Shown here piece after piece: positions 15,705 through 39,927 of a DNA stretch of 64,000 nucleotides (the first letter of the stretch is position 1; each line of letters opens with the position of its first letter). Origin of the DNA: Hypomesus transpacificus (taxonomy: Eukaryota; Chordata; Actinopteri; Osmeriformes; Osmeridae); the NCBI RefSeq assembly GCF_021917145.1, contig NC_061063.1, positions 3,261,971 to 3,325,970 of the forward strand. Reading direction: 5' to 3'. The translations under genes and the position numbers were made by a program. The notes beneath the pieces are model-generated. The model was given only the letters and a program-made list of their open reading frames with translations. It was not told the DNA's origin and made no database searches.

Positions 15705-17760
15705 AAATATTTTTGGGAGGAAGAAATGCAAAAAAGTGCTTGAACACCATCTCTCAAGGCTTTTTTGGCAGAAACTTGGATGCTAGATCACTAGATGCAA
15801 ACGTTTTTTTGCATGATGAATCATCATCATTTGAAGATTTTGCACAAGGAATATATCATCCCCATCTGGACCTTGAGTGGAATATACCTACCTGACAACA
15901 CACTGTGACAGTTTACAATTTGTCTTTGTTACTATTTTCTCTGTGGACCAAGCAACCAGTCTTTGCTTTTCATAATAAGGAATCGATATCAGGTGAAAAA
16001 TGAAGTCCCCTTAAAAGTAATGAACTGAATTCACATGAAAGTACTGTGCTAGCTGTAGGAGCTTCCTGAGTTTTAGGATCAGCACCGCTCTGAAAGATCA
16101 GGTCCTGAACGAGAATCGGATGAATAAAAGCAATTTATATCAATCAATGCTCATTGAAACCAAGGGGGGGCAGCAGACCCATCTTCTGGGGGTAGTCCTT
16201 GTTGTGTTTTCTGTGTGTTTACAGTGTAACCCTCAGTGGAGAGCTCTCTCTTTGTCACTACATGACTTATACCACTCATTCTCCGCATCTCATTTGAAAC
16301 CTACTCAGTCGCAGGGAAATGAGGAGAAGGGGTCTATTGAGGCCTACTGTTTGTATTGTCGCCTAAGCTAGGCTAGGCGGACGACAGCAATGTCAAAGAT
16401 AGAGAGGTAATAGGATGAGGAAACATTGGAACGAGGGTCTGAAATATATGAGGAGGAAGAGTGAAATAAATGGGAAGCACATTGAACACCATGTAATGCT
16501 GTCTGTCATAACAATCCTTGACACATCTCTGCCAGAACAATACATTAATGTATTTAGTTGTTGTTTTGGCACACTGCCATTAACAACTGCATTAAACTGT
16601 GCTTTTATCAAGTTATTTTAAAAAGGGCTGTGTGATTAAATAATATTTGATCCATTTAGCAGATGTTATTATCCAAATTACTTCTGAGGTCTTTTAAAAA
16701 GTGACATTTCTTGTCAGAGATCTCTGCTCTTTTAACCTCATTGCTGCATGACCTTTTCAATGTTTTCCTCCCATCCATAGTAACTTGCATAGTCACAAAC
16801 TCCTTTAGGCTAAAAACTAGAATCAAACCAGATATGTTTACATGCCTAGGCATTACAAATATGTAGTTTAAATACTTTTTGTAGAAAGAAATGCCAAAAA
16901 GTACTTGAACTCCACCACAGGCTTTTTTGACAGGAACTTGGATGTTAAATCACTACATGCTAAAGATTTGGCACAATGAATATATCATCCCATCTGGACC
17001 TTGAGTGGAATACCTGACAGCACACTGTGACAGTTTACATGTTGTCTTTGTTACCACTTTCTCTGTGGACCAAGCAACCAGTTTTTACATTTATTCATTT
17101 AGCAGACGCTTTTATCCAAAGCGACTTCCAAGAGAGAGCTTTACAAAAAGTCCATAGGTCAATGATCATAAACAACAAAATAGCCCCAAAAACATTGTGG
17201 GTAACCAAAACATTAGCATACATTGTGATCAGAATCAGAGAGGGTTTTATTCGCCATAAAAGTTTGCACAGACAAGGAATTTACTTTGACAGGAAGGTGC
17301 AAACGTTAAACATAAAGTAATCCTAAAACTTAAATATGTAGTCTAACTATACTAAAGGTACAAGTCTACCTAATACAGAAATGTCAAAGATGGAGAGGGA
17401 ACAAGATAAGGAGACATTGGAACGAAGGTCTGAAACATGAGGAGGGAGAGTGAATAAATGGGAAGCACAGTGAACACCATGTTACGCTGTCTGTCATAAC
17501 AATCATAGAAAATTTTAAAAAGTTATACAATTATAAAACTGCATTCAATTGTGCCTTTATCAAGTTATAAAAATAAGATGTTATTATCCAAACCACTGCT
17601 GAGGTCATAGTGACATATTTCATATCAGAGATCTCTGCTCTTTTAACCTCTTTGCTGTATGACCTTTTCCATTTTTCCCCTGCCATCCGTATTAACTCGC
17701 ATAGTCCCAAACTCCTTTAGGCTAAAAACTAGAAGCCAACCAGAGATGTTTACATGCCTG
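15705..17760. repeat. Decayed tandem duplication downstream of srd5a1
   Basis: Copy A (about 15705-16850) and copy B (about 16866-17760) share long matches. Examples are TGGACCTTGAGTGGAATA (near 15867 and 16997), CTGTGGACCAAGCAACCAGT (near 15941 and 17062), and the block near 16390-16520 that recurs near 17378-17505. The middles differ: copy B carries an insertion at about 17079-17370. Point differences are numerous, so the event is old. Confidence 0.8.
17079..17370 (+). mobile_element. SINE-like interspersed repeat inserted in copy B
   Basis: It begins with TTACATTTATTCATTTAGCAG and continues ACGCTTTTATCCAAAGCGAC, a core seen again at 24946, 54787, 57961 (inverted) and 63794 (inverted) in this window. 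This core is very common in teleost genomes. The 3' limit is taken from where copies A and B resume matching. Confidence 0.6.
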
Positions 17761-19056
17761 GGACAAGCTACAACAAGGCCAGAAACCACTCTCCATCCAC
17801 TTCATTCCAAGATATGATCCTTTGTTTACACGAGAGAGCACTCTGGAAAGCATATTGTGGTCTAGTTGTATCAGCACTGAGTGATGCATGTGTGTGTGTT
17901 TATTTACCACAGGGATGTGTCAGCTTTTCTCCTACCCTGAGCCAATCCAAACATATACAATAAGGCAACCTATGTGGCTTGCCTGAGGAGAAAATGAGAA
18001 TGTGGTTATGAACTAGTCCTCAGTCATAATGAGAGGAATGGCCTATCTAGCCCTAAATCCCCTATTTACTGTCAGAGAACAGGGGCTGTTCTTTTTCATA
18101 AGCATTCACTGGAGCAAAGAGCTTGGTCGTGCTTGTGGATGAGAGGGAGAGTTATCCTAGCTGACACGCTTGCTCTGGGGGCGTTTCCTTGGCTCTGTCA
18201 CATGCTGCACGTGAGCGGGGAGAGAAGCAGATATTACGCAAGATACACTCAACTACATAAGTAGCCGTGAGTGCTCCTACACCAGATTGCCTGAACCTCT
18301 TCTATAAAGTCTATGGTGCGGAGGACTTTTTTTTATTGCATGTGATGCAAAAAACTTACAGTTCCCGAAGAAAGGTCTATATACCTATCTAATTCCTCTG
18401 CCTACTGTTTCTAAATAAATTATATTTGAATTAGATTTACTAGCCCTACCTATACATTGTCCTGCCAATCTCAAGTCTTACTTAAGGGCCAGTAGTTCAT
18501 GCTGTGGTGAAAATATTAGCGAATAGCGATAAATATGTCTACAGTTGTGTGAATCAAAGGTGCAGCAATTATGCATTTTTATTTTCTTTTGGTATTGTAT
18601 TGTTATTTGAACGTGTATGGTCTTGAACGTGCTCATTAATTGGACTTGCCTATCCAGTTTTCAGTAATGGTAAACACTGTGTCGTGGAAAATAGCATTGT
18701 CAAATTAGACTTAAATATTTAGTCAAAAAATTTGGTAACTGAAGAGTGAAGGATGAGAGTGGGCGGTGGACGGAGGTGTGTTCACTGCTTAAAATCCTAC
18801 ACACATGCGCATGCTGCTTCGGTTTGAAGAGACTACGCCATATTGAATTCCCGTAGGAATCTGCTAGCAGTTTTCCGCTAGCGGTGTGAAAAGGGCCACT
18901 TTATCAATGGTCCCAATTCGGTTCGGCGTTTAGAATTTCTCTTTATTTTTGTAACCCAGTTCATTAGAAAATTTACTTCGGTCCGGGCAATTGCGTAATT
19001 TTAACTGGCACATTGATTTGCTTTTGCTTGGAAAGGGCTGCCAAAAGAGAAGTTGA

Positions 19057-29514
<10,458 letters not shown>

Positions 29515-32075
29515 ACAGACAGCACTCCTCCTCCTCTCCACCCTCGTGGACTGAGAGGTTCCATTGACGTAACCACGCCCCCTGCTGTTCCTCCTGAACA
29601 AGAACGCCCCCGACCAGGGGAGTAAAACCAGACCAGCAGAGAACTCACCACTACGGCCTCGAACCCATCTGTCTCTCTCTCTGTCTCTCTCTCTCTCATC
29701 CTGCTTTCTTCTCGCTCTCTGCCTCGCCATCTCTGCATGTTTTTACAAAGCAACAGGCCTGAACGGCAGTGACTTGTGAACGCAGCTTTTACTTTTTGTG
29801 TTTTTTTGCGTTCTGTGTTTTCATTCACCATTTGGGGGGGGGGCATAGTGGTGATGTAATTGCCAGGTTGGAGTGGCAAAGTTCAGTGTCTTGTGGGAAT
29901 ACTATATTTCCGCTGTATTATGGGGTGGCGTTGTCAGGGTGATGGCAGCTTGTCCTTGACCCCTGCAGCTAAGCTGCCTGCTTTTCTACTTAGTTGATCT
30001 CCCCCAGTGAACAAACAGTTTCTTATTTGTGCAATAATGTTTTAGTTTTTTTTTCTTCTTCTTTCCTAAAGTTCATGTTTATTTAATTGTATGTATGTGT
30101 AAAGGATTTTGTTTTTAATATGGTCATTTTATTTTTGTAGAGTTTTTAATTTCTTCAGAGTTTACAGAACCTTTACCCAGGCAGCATGCCTGTCTGTGTG
30201 TGTGTGTGTCTGTGTGAGATAAGAGCAGAAAGTTGTCTCTACCCCATAAAACCATGTCCCTTAATTACTTTTCTAGCGTCAGCACAGTAGAAGTAGCCCT
30301 GGCAGAGGGAAGAGAAAGCCGTTCTGTCACGAGTCAAGGTCTTGTGGCCCGTGGAGCCCTCGAGACACGATGCAGCCTGGATGATGGCAGGCCCGCGTCT
30401 GTAGTCCCATGCCAGGCTCACCAGAGGGCGCTAGCGCTACAGTCGACTGTTGAGCCTACTGTCAGAACCCTACACCGATTTGTGGTTTTAATCGTCCGTG
30501 TCGACGCACCCGTGTGCGTGTGCCCGTGTCCTCTCAGCGTACTTGTGCGTTGAGTGGGTTGAATACTCTAGCATGCTGCTGCTGTTGTTGAGTGTGTGAG
30601 AACAGACGGGTCTTATTTGAGTTTTTCTTTTGTCACAAAAAAAAAAACTACAAACCTCTATTTTACGGTGTGGTCTAGGGAGGTTTGGAGCGTTGAATGA
30701 AGGGACAGCCAAACAGACCGGAACTCAGACAGCTCCCAGACTAGAGGGGAGGGAAGAAGAGGCAGTCTACTCCCCTTACATACCCAGTGTGTGTTGGGGG
30801 GGTGGGGGGGGGGGGGGGGGTTCTCTTCTAGGAATCAGTTTGCGGTTTCCTTCTCAGAACTGTGAATCAGTGCAGACCAACACTAGGTGCTCTCAAGGAG
30901 TCCTCCGCCCATCTGGGGTGGAGGGGGGTGGGGGTGGGGGGGTGCGCTGGCTTCCGGAACCCAACCCTGGAGTTAAGGGAAAGTAGGACTTTTTGATTCC
31001 ATTCCGGAATGTCGTCTCTCTTTGATTGCCAGGTACTTCCGCTAATTGTCACGGTCTTTTTTTTTGTTTGTGTTTTGGCGCAATGCCTGTCGTGTGTGTT
31101 TACGTCAAGCAAGGGATGGGACGCCAGCACGCGGCCACAGGGCCACCGGGCCACAGGGCCTTGTCCCAGAGCCATCCATACATCCCTCTTATTACTATGC
31201 AAATGGGTTCTCCTTTAGTGTGTCGCCTCCCAGCTCCCGTGTCATTTCCAATGACAACCACTCGATGGACCGAACCTAAGGCCATTGGCTAATTGGTCAT
31301 TGGTAAAACATCAAACCTCCCTGTCTATCGTATGCAAGCCCTCAATGTGTGTTTATTTGAATTTGTTTTCATCCAAAAGTCAAGTTGCGTGTGTGTGTGT
31401 CATCGGCCCCCTGGTTTGTAGTGATGTGTCCGTGGTGGGCCCTTCAGTCCTGTTTGGGAGAGAGAAGGGGGGGGGGGGGTGCTGGGACAGCTGGCACCAG
31501 GGCTTGAACCCCTGACAGCAAAAAGACGATGCACGCAGAGAGCGACTGGCACTCTGTTTTGCACTTAGGAGGTGGTGACGGTCTCTTTCCCCTCCTGAAC
31601 CTTGACCCCTTTCACCCCCAGCGTCGACACTTCGTCTCGAACTCGTCGACAAGTGTTACCGCGGCAACTTTGACCCGACAAATAGAAAAAGCGGACCTCG
31701 GCGGGCATGGGCTCGACTTTTAACAAGTTGCTTTTTAGAAAGCTGGTCCGAGGTCATCGGATCAACTCTGAAGTCTTGCCGTGGTCCATTAGGGGAGGGG
31801 GGGGGGGGGGGTGGGGGTGGTGACTGAACACAATTGGTGTTGGTGTCAAGGGGGGGTCATCCTTGTTTTATACCCTGAACCTGTCTGGCAGGCCACGTCT
31901 CGTGGGAGAGTGGCTGCAGTCCCTAACCCTGTGGAAAGGGAATCCTGGATGATAGCAGCAAGAAGAGCTGCAGTTTGTCCCTGAGGGAGGTCTGCAGAGG
32001 GGCAGAGCTGCCTGACACTCAACACGGGTTCAGACTGACATGCAGTACCCACAAGTCTGTATGGATTTAACTTTG

Positions 32076-32154
<79 letters not shown>

Positions 32155-32590
32155 GTTCCAAAGCATCTGTCTGTTCTCCTGTCTCAGATCTTTGCTCTAA
32201 ACTGACAAACGTCGACAGGTGAAACCGAGCTTGGCAGCATCATGCAGCGTTGTTTTCACCTGTCCACGTGTGTGTGTGGTGTGATGTATGGTGAGGAGGG
32301 GGAATGACTTTGGGTCACTGAGACATTGACTATTCAACTTGTACATGTAGATGCAATGTAAAACCCCCATTGCAACCCAATGAGTGATTTTAAACTGTAG
32401 GCTGCCATTTTGAGAAGTGGCAGACCCTCTATGTCCTGGCCAATTCATCTGAGCAGTAATGTCAAAATGGCCGCTGAGCTAACAGTGGCCAGAGGGACCC
32501 ACTGCCCGGCTTTTGTTTTGAACATTTTTATGTACCGGTATATTTTTTTCTATTTTATTTTTTAAATAAACATCTTAAAACTGCCAGTTA
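29515..32590 (+). other. Probable long tent4a 3'UTR
   Basis: No coding exon or acceptor of interest is seen. The first good poly(A) signal in a suitable setting is AATAAA at 32565-32570, followed by T-rich sequence, so a 3'UTR of about 3 kb is likely. It contains G runs near 30795-30820 and 31800 and a (GT)n tract at 32079-32153. The 3' end is inferred, not shown. Confidence 0.5.
32079..32153. repeat. (GT)n dinucleotide microsatellite
   Basis: About 37 uninterrupted GT units. Confidence 0.95.
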
Positions 32591-34958
32591 TTGTGTTGTC
32601 CTTTTATTAATTAATATATGTACATATATATATATATATATATATATAACAAATTCCACTTTTGTTCCATTCGAGTTAGGTCTTTGAATATTTTGCAGGT
32701 AAGTATATTTCCAAGTGTGTGAAACTAGCCATGACTCATGTCTCCATGTGGAGAGTGTAACTCTCGTCGTGACCACCGTGGGGAGCTCCTGCTCCGCGGC
32801 TCACGGCCACCTCTCTCCCCGCCCAGGGTGGGGTGGTGACGCCGCTGGCCAGACACACCAGCGCGCGGCATGCCAGAAGGTAGCTTGTGACATCTTGCTC
32901 TTCCACCAAGTATAGAGGCGCCAACACCATGTCGCTGCACTACCAAGGTGTACACGGGATTCTCCAGAACAAAAGGCGACAGCCAACTAGCTCCCCTAAG
33001 CTTCACAGGAGGTTGGCCGCAAAAAGATTTGTGTTTGTGTGTGTCTGAATGAGGGATTATGTGTACTAGCCCACACACATGCGCACATCACACAGACAGA
33101 CTGTGTCACTGGCTGACTATAATGGGGCTCTCGGTGAAGTCATCCAGGAATATTTGCAAACACCTGCCAGAAACGTGCTTGTCTCCATGTTCTCCCCCCC
33201 CTGGAGCCATGTGCTCCGTACAGCACCGCAGCTCACAAGCAAGGGGCATAAATAGAGGCGTGAGATAAACATGAAAGAGGAGCGATGCTTCATCTGACGT
33301 GGTTTAGTTCGTGAAGGGTCTGGATGGAAAAGGATGTCCCATCTGGATCAGCACACCGCCAGATGAGATGAGAGGGAGATGAGATTCAAAGAGTCCTTTC
33401 AGACGAGCTAGTAAGCACCTCTCTAAGTAATGAACTCTGAAAGATGTAAAGAGAGAGGTCAAGAGATCCATTGATGGACTTTCCTCCTCTCTAATCTCAC
33501 TACTCCTTTTTAACCTTGATCAGTCTGCAACAGTCTCTTCATTTGGTGTCTCGTTGAATAATCACCGAAGAGTTGGGACTGATGCATATTTTACATTTTT
33601 TATGAATTTATTTACTCACTCATTGTTTCGTTGCTTTGTCTTGAAAATTATCTGCCATGTTTCCATGAAGAATTTAAACCAACAAAGACAGTAGTGGGAG
33701 AGACAGAGAGGTGGAGGGGATCTGTCTGCTAGAGTGGTATTGTACATGTCTGATTTGGCAAATGTTTACTGTGCCAGTCTGTTGACAGATTTCTCTTTGC
33801 CAATATCAATTACCTGCTCTGGCTGGCAAAGCTGTACCACAACAATAACTTTTTCCAAGGTTGAAGTTATTATTATTTTTAAACCAATATGTCCACAGAA
33901 ATGTGCAGACGTCTTGTCTATTTACCTCCAGCCCCCTCCTTGTTACTTGTAAAATGGATAATCCTGTTCTCTATAGGCACCCTCTAAATATAATAAACAT
34001 ATGTTATCCTCGATCGATAGAAATCGATTCTTGCTTGTGCATTGGAGGTTCTCAGCCCAGATGGAGACAGGGGGAGGGCAGACAGGAGCAGAGATGGCTT
34101 TGCCGTATCACGTCGAGCCATGAAGAGATTTCCCACATGAGAAAGACAATTAAAAGCCTGATTAGTGCTGTGCCTCGACGCTTCTCAATTACCATGTGCT
34201 TCCCTCATCTTTAGGCAGTCGTAAAGGTTTCACACACACAGACGCACGAGCGAGCACACACACAAATCCAGAGTTTAGAGTTGATTATTTCTATCTGAGT
34301 AAATATTTGGCTGCACAGCCAAGTCCCNNNNNNNNNNNNNNNNNNNNNNNNNNNNNNNNNNNNNNNNNNNNNNNNNNNNNNNNNNNNNNNNNNNNNNNNN
34401 NNNNNNNNNNNNNNNNNNNNNNNNNNNCGTTCGCTCTCCGCGCTGGGTCAAACATGCTTACGCCAACACCACTGACATGAACTCTGACCCCTGGACTCCC
34501 TCGAAGCCACTTCCCACCTGACACCCCTCAAAGGAAACACAGGCACTTTTCTTTTAAAGAAATGTGCATCCGTTTTGGATAGCGCACATTTTGAGAATCT
34601 GTATCTGCTTATGTGAAAGAAAAGCAGACTCTTTTCCCCACACCGACCCCCCTAACATCTTCAGCTTGTTCCTCTCTAGTTCCTGTCAGATGTTGGAAAA
34701 GCATGTTCCCTCCTGACTCCTAGAGTCTGGTCTTGACTGGCTAACTAACCAGCTGACCACCGAGCGCTCATGTGCCGTGTGCATTGTAAATGGTTCACAT
34801 CGAGTTCCAGAACCCATCTGCTTTTTCTTCACTAACCTCACGGGCTTGCACTCATACGCTCCCCTCTCTCTCTATCTCTCAATCTTTTTTTTCAGTGTGC
34901 TATTTTTTCCACTCATCTTCCCATCTCTCTTTCTCCTTTTCTCTTTGTCTTGTTCCCA

Positions 34959-35034
<76 letters not shown>

Positions 35035-35658
35035 TGTCCATAAATCCTGTCCTCATGACTCTCTTAGCCACACACACAAACACCCAACATTCATTTCACA
35101 CTCCACTGCCCATCATTACAATGCACCGCACGTCCGATTGGCCCGAGCACTGAATATCAATGTTGTTCGTCTGCCATCACGAGCCATTGTCTCATCTCCA
35201 AACTGTCCTGTAAACAAAACAGAACACCAGAAAACAAAAACCAACCCAGTAAAATTCTCTATTCTATATTTTAACCAAAGCTAAGTCAGGGATGCAAACA
35301 TGGAGCCATGGTGAGTACTAACTAAACCCCTCGACAACAGCCCTCAGCCGCGTCTCCATAGTGTAAAGATGCCTCCTCCACTCCACCGTCTCTCCTTCCC
35401 TGCGTGTGGGACGGATCTGACAGGAGGACATGGGTCCCGATTGGCAGATCAGTCCAGATCCTGTCTCCCAAACCACACAGGCTGCACCTCAGTGCTTTCT
35501 TTCGCGCCCTAAACCGAGAGAGCGACCCAGGGAGCGAGGGAAGCCACTTTAGACTATCGAGACGCAGCCCGAGACTAAAATAAGAGTTCAGAGAGAGCGA
35601 GAGAGAGAGAGGTGGCGGCTTGACTGACCTTTTGACCCCACCCCCGTTGGGCCGGCAG
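32591..35658. other. Intergenic DNA, assembly gap and trio intron
   Basis: 32591-34327 shows an (AT)n tract near 32625-32648 but no exon I recognise. 34328-34427 is a run of 100 N. 34428-35658 contains (CT)n at about 34963-35032 and leads into the first trio exon; none of the expected preceding trio exons is found in it. Confidence 0.6.
34328..34427. other. Assembly gap of 100 N
   Basis: Exactly 100 N, the usual placeholder for a gap of unknown size. It separates the tent4a side from a trio gene that lacks its first half, so sequences left and right of it may not be truly adjacent. Confidence 0.99.
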
Positions 35659-35801
35659 GCGTCGAGCATCGAGAACAAGCAGGACTGGATCAAGCACATC
35701 CGGGAGGTGATCCAGGAGCGCACCATCCACCTGAGAGGAGCCCTCAAGGAGCCCATCCACATCCCCAAGGCCAGCGCCGCCAAGCACCACAAGTGCCGCA
35801 G
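35659..35801 (+). other. trio: trio: C-terminal helix of the first PH domain
   Basis: Encodes [17 protein letters not shown], the last helix of the PH domain that follows the first (Rac/RhoG) exchange domain, then a linker starting with KEPIHIPK. It is an internal exon: it opens directly on an acceptor with no start codon, showing that upstream coding exons must exist. Confidence 0.9.
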
Positions 35802-38800
35802 GTACACACACACACACACACACACGCACACACGTAAAGATACCGCAGCGAAGCACGGGCTGTAAGTACACAGACACACACACACACACACACATACAGA
35901 GCTAAAGCAGTGAACCCAAGACGTGAAGGGATACGTAAAAATCCACACGCACACACGTAAAGATACCGCAGCGAAGCAGTCACCACAAGGGCTGTAAGTA
36001 CAAACACACATGCTAACACACACACACATATAGAGCTAAAGCAGTGAACCCAAGAGTTGAAGGGATACGTAAAAATCCACACACACACCAACACCAACAC
36101 ACATACAGACAGGGCTTGCTCTGAGCGTGCTGTGTCCTGGTTCAGGGATGGAGAGGACCTGGACAGTCAAGGTGACGGCAGTAGCCAACCAGACACCATC
36201 TCTCTGGCCTCACGCACCTCGCAGAACACCCTGGACAGCGACAAGGTGAGCACACACACACACACAGCGACTCACACGCACACACACTCAGCCACAATCA
36301 CACACACACAAACTAACCCCTCCACCTCCGCCCCCCAGCTGTCCGGGGGCTGCGAGCTCACCGTGGTGATCCATGACTTCATGGCCGGCAACAGCAACGA
36401 GCTGACGGTGCGGCGGGGCCAGACGGTGGAGGTCTTGGAGCGCTGCCACGACAAGCCCGACTGGTGCCTGGTCCGCACCACCGACCGCTCGCCCGCCCAC
36501 GAGGGCGTGGTGCCCTGCGCCATGCTCTGCATCGCCCACTCGCGCTCCAGCATGGAGATGGAGGGCATCTTCAACCACAAGGGTAGGTGCCTGTGTGTGT
36601 GAGTGGTAGGAAAGTGGGGATATGTGTGTGTGAGGTACAGAAGTGGGGATGCGTGTGTGTGTGTGTCTGAAAATTGAGTAGAAAGAGTCGTATGATGGAT
36701 GACTCTCTCTCTCTCTCTCTCTCTGTGTCTCTCTCTCTCTCTCTGTGTCTCTCTCTCTCTCTGTCTCTCTCTCCCTCTCCTCCTGTGTCCTGCAGACACT
36801 CTGTCAGTGTGCAGTAATGACTCCATCATGCCGGGCTCCTCAGCCACCCTGCAGCCTGGACACGGGATGGGCTCCCACACCTCGCCAGGGCCCAAACGAC
36901 CAGGTAACCATGGAGACGGGCCCCGTGGGGGAGGGCTGGGGTGGCCAAGCCCTCATGTTCCCCCCCGAAAGACCGCAGCGGAATATCATGATCGATTAAG
37001 TTCAATTCACGTTCACCTTCATTCTGATGTGTATTTATTATGAGCTTTATTCATTTGTCTTCGCAAGATAATAGATTTATGACTATGAAATGTATAAAGA
37101 CGTGAAGCGCAGGTGGGGCGCTAACAGAAGACATGCCACACAGAACTCCTGCTTGCTTCGCAAGTCTAAAATGCAGCCTGTCTAACTGGTTAAGTCTGAA
37201 CTGCATGCAATCTGGATTCATTATAATATAGACATAGAGAAATAGAAATAACATTTGAATATTTTAACTTACCTTTTATGGGATGAATCCCTAAAGCATC
37301 TTTTCTGTCACTGTGGCTGAAACACATTGTTTCAGCCACAGTGGGGGGGGGTGAGAGAGAGAGCGAGCGCTCCGAGTGAGAACCCCTGTCCCCCGTCCTG
37401 TGCTCCAGGGAACACCCTGAGGAAGTGGCTGACCAGCCCGGTGCGCCGCCTCAGCAGCGGCAAGGCGGACGGCCACGTCAAGAAGCTGCACAAGCACAAG
37501 AAGAGCCGCGACGCCCGGAAGAGCAGCGAGGTCATGGCCGGCTCCCAGAAGGACTCGGACGACAGCGCCGCCACGCCCCAGGACGAGACCGTGGAGGAGG
37601 TGTGTGTGTGGGGGGGAGTCACGCTCGTGCACACACACACTCGTACAGAACGTACTATGCACATAATGCACTCACGTCATTTTATGCCTTTTAAATATTC
37701 TGTTCTTTCTTTCTCTCTCTTTAACTGTCTGAATCTTTTCTTTTTTTTCACACTTTTAACAATGACTCATTTTGCCTGTGCGTTTGTGTGTGTGTGTGTC
37801 CCGTGTGTGTGTGACAGAGGGTGCGCAACGAGGGCCTGTCCAGCGGGACGCTCTCCAAGTCCAGCTCGTCGGGGATGCAGAGCTGCGGGGAGGAGGAGGG
37901 CGAGGAGGGGGCCGACTCGGTGCCCCTGCCCCCCCCCATGGCCATTCAGCAGCACAGCCTGCTGCAGCCCGACGCACAGGATGACAAGGTGAGGGGGGGC
38001 CGGGTGGAGGAGGGGGACCACAGGGTCGTAGGGGGCCAAAAACAGCGCTGTAGAACCGTGCCTGTTTAACATTTAGCCAGCATCCCGATCTGTTCAGAGG
38101 GACTCGCATACGATCCCTCCCCCTCGCGAGCACGCTGACCCAAACCCCCTCACCAGACTCCCACACGGCCAGGGTCAGTCCTGAGGCACGAGCAACGGGG
38201 TGTGACCAGCTCCTTCAAGCTCCATCACTCTCCAAAATGATACTAGTTAGGTAGAAGTGACTTGTCTTCCTCAGGATAAGCCCTGCATCTGTTGTGTGCC
38301 AGTTTCCCTCTCATTATTTAGTTTGCACACATTCTGCTGGGGCCGGTCAGTTTTATTCTAGAACCTTCTGGTATTTTCTAGAGTCTCAGATACGGACTCT
38401 ACCTCATGCATAGCATTGTATTCTTATGATTTTTTTCCTTCCTTAAAACGTTTGAATGAAAAAAGAAAATCCTGGCAATGAAATGCGTCAGGGTACCTGA
38501 GAAAGTCACCTTATCTCCAAGCAGACGTTTTCCTGACACTAATTTCTGTTTCTCTTTTGTTTTTCTGTTCCTGAATGTTTATCGTTTGCTGTTTCTCACA
38601 CCGTTTAGCATTACCTTGATTTATGTCCTGTCTTTGCTCTGTCTCAGTTTCCATATCTCTCCATCTGAAATCCCCCTCTTCTCTCCCTCCCTCGCCTCCC
38701 GGACAAACCAAACTTCTCTCTCCTCTTCCGTTCGGCCCTGTATTAGCTGTAGTTTCTGCTTTCAAACACCCAAATTTTACTCTCCTGCTTTTTTTTATAG

Positions 38801-39012
38801 ATCTCATCCTAGTTATTTCGCTTCTAAAGTAATATGTACTTTTCTAAACTCATCCCCCCCCCCCCCCCCCCCCCCCCCCCAAAAAAAAGATTTAGCTTCC
38901 CTTCTATATCTCTCTCTTTCTCTCCGTCTCTCACACACACTCTTTCTGTCTCTCTCACACACACACACACACACTTTCTCTCTCGCACAAACACACTCCT
39001 GCTCTCTCTGTC

Positions 39013-39070
<58 letters not shown>

Positions 39071-39894
39071 AGTGTCTACGGTTCATCGAGCGAGCTCAGC
39101 CTCCACTCCTCCATCCCTCGTTTGACGTCGTACTTCTTTTGAGTTGTGCATCACCAGCCGTGCTCTCTGCATACAGAGCTCTCACCACGCCACTGACGAG
39201 ACCGTCCGGGGGGGGGGGAGGAGGAATAGACAGGCTCACGTTTGAAACCCTTTCTAGTCGATTTGGACCAGATTCGATGTCCGCTAACTCTTCTCTCAGG
39301 GTTCATTAAGGGTGTATCAGGTCAGGAGGGTCGTCGCAGCTTAGAGGTCAGCCAAACATTGTTTTTTTCCTCCGATGGGATCGGTTCAGTGTAACTGGAT
39401 GAACTTGCTTCCTGCTCGGAGTCTACCAAGCGCCGTTGGGAAGCACCCCCGCTCCCCCCCCCCCCCCCACAGTCTCATAGGTCACCCTCCCCCCACCTTA
39501 CCTCCTCCCCCGCCCCCCTCACCCCCCCCTCACCCAGTCCTACCCCCACACCCCCTACCCTGTGTGCGTTTACCTCATTGCCCATGCAAGTAATTGGCAC
39601 CTAAGCGCTGGCGAGGCCAGAAGGGCACACAAGCCACACCCACAGCCACACCCACACCCTATATGGGGGAATGTCTGGATGGGCAGCACAGCAAGGGTGA
39701 GACTTCCTCCAACTCTTTACCTCTCTCGCTCTCTCTCTCTCTGCCTTTCGCTCTGTCTTTCTCTTGTACTCCTTGTTCTCCCTTTCTTTCTGTCTCTTTT
39801 TTTAACATTTCTTACTTGATCTTTCTTTTTCTTTCTTAATTTCTTTCTTTCCCTCCCACCTTTCTCTGTCTCTCTCTCTCTGTCTCTCTCTCTG

Positions 39895-39927
<33 letters not shown>

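Larger units (their letters stand above)
15633..19056. other. srd5a1 3'UTR, duplicated flank, and tent4a upstream region
   Basis: Contains a likely srd5a1 poly(A) signal (AATAAA at 16123-16128), two diverged copies of a roughly 1 kb block (about 15705-16850 and 16866-17760), and a SINE-like insertion inside the second copy. About 17.8-19.0 kb is single-copy DNA leading to the tent4a start; it has an E-box-like GCACGTGAG near 18208, but no promoter element I would insist on. No other gene is visible. Confidence 0.6.

Noticed and set aside
34196-34524. Frames running through the run of N
   Set aside because: The N bases are unknown sequence; any protein across them is an artefact.
38478-39142. 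215-residue Ser/Leu-rich plus-strand frame in a trio intron
   Set aside because: Driven by (CT)n and poly-C/poly-A tracts; the trio reading passes over it from 37988 to 41003.
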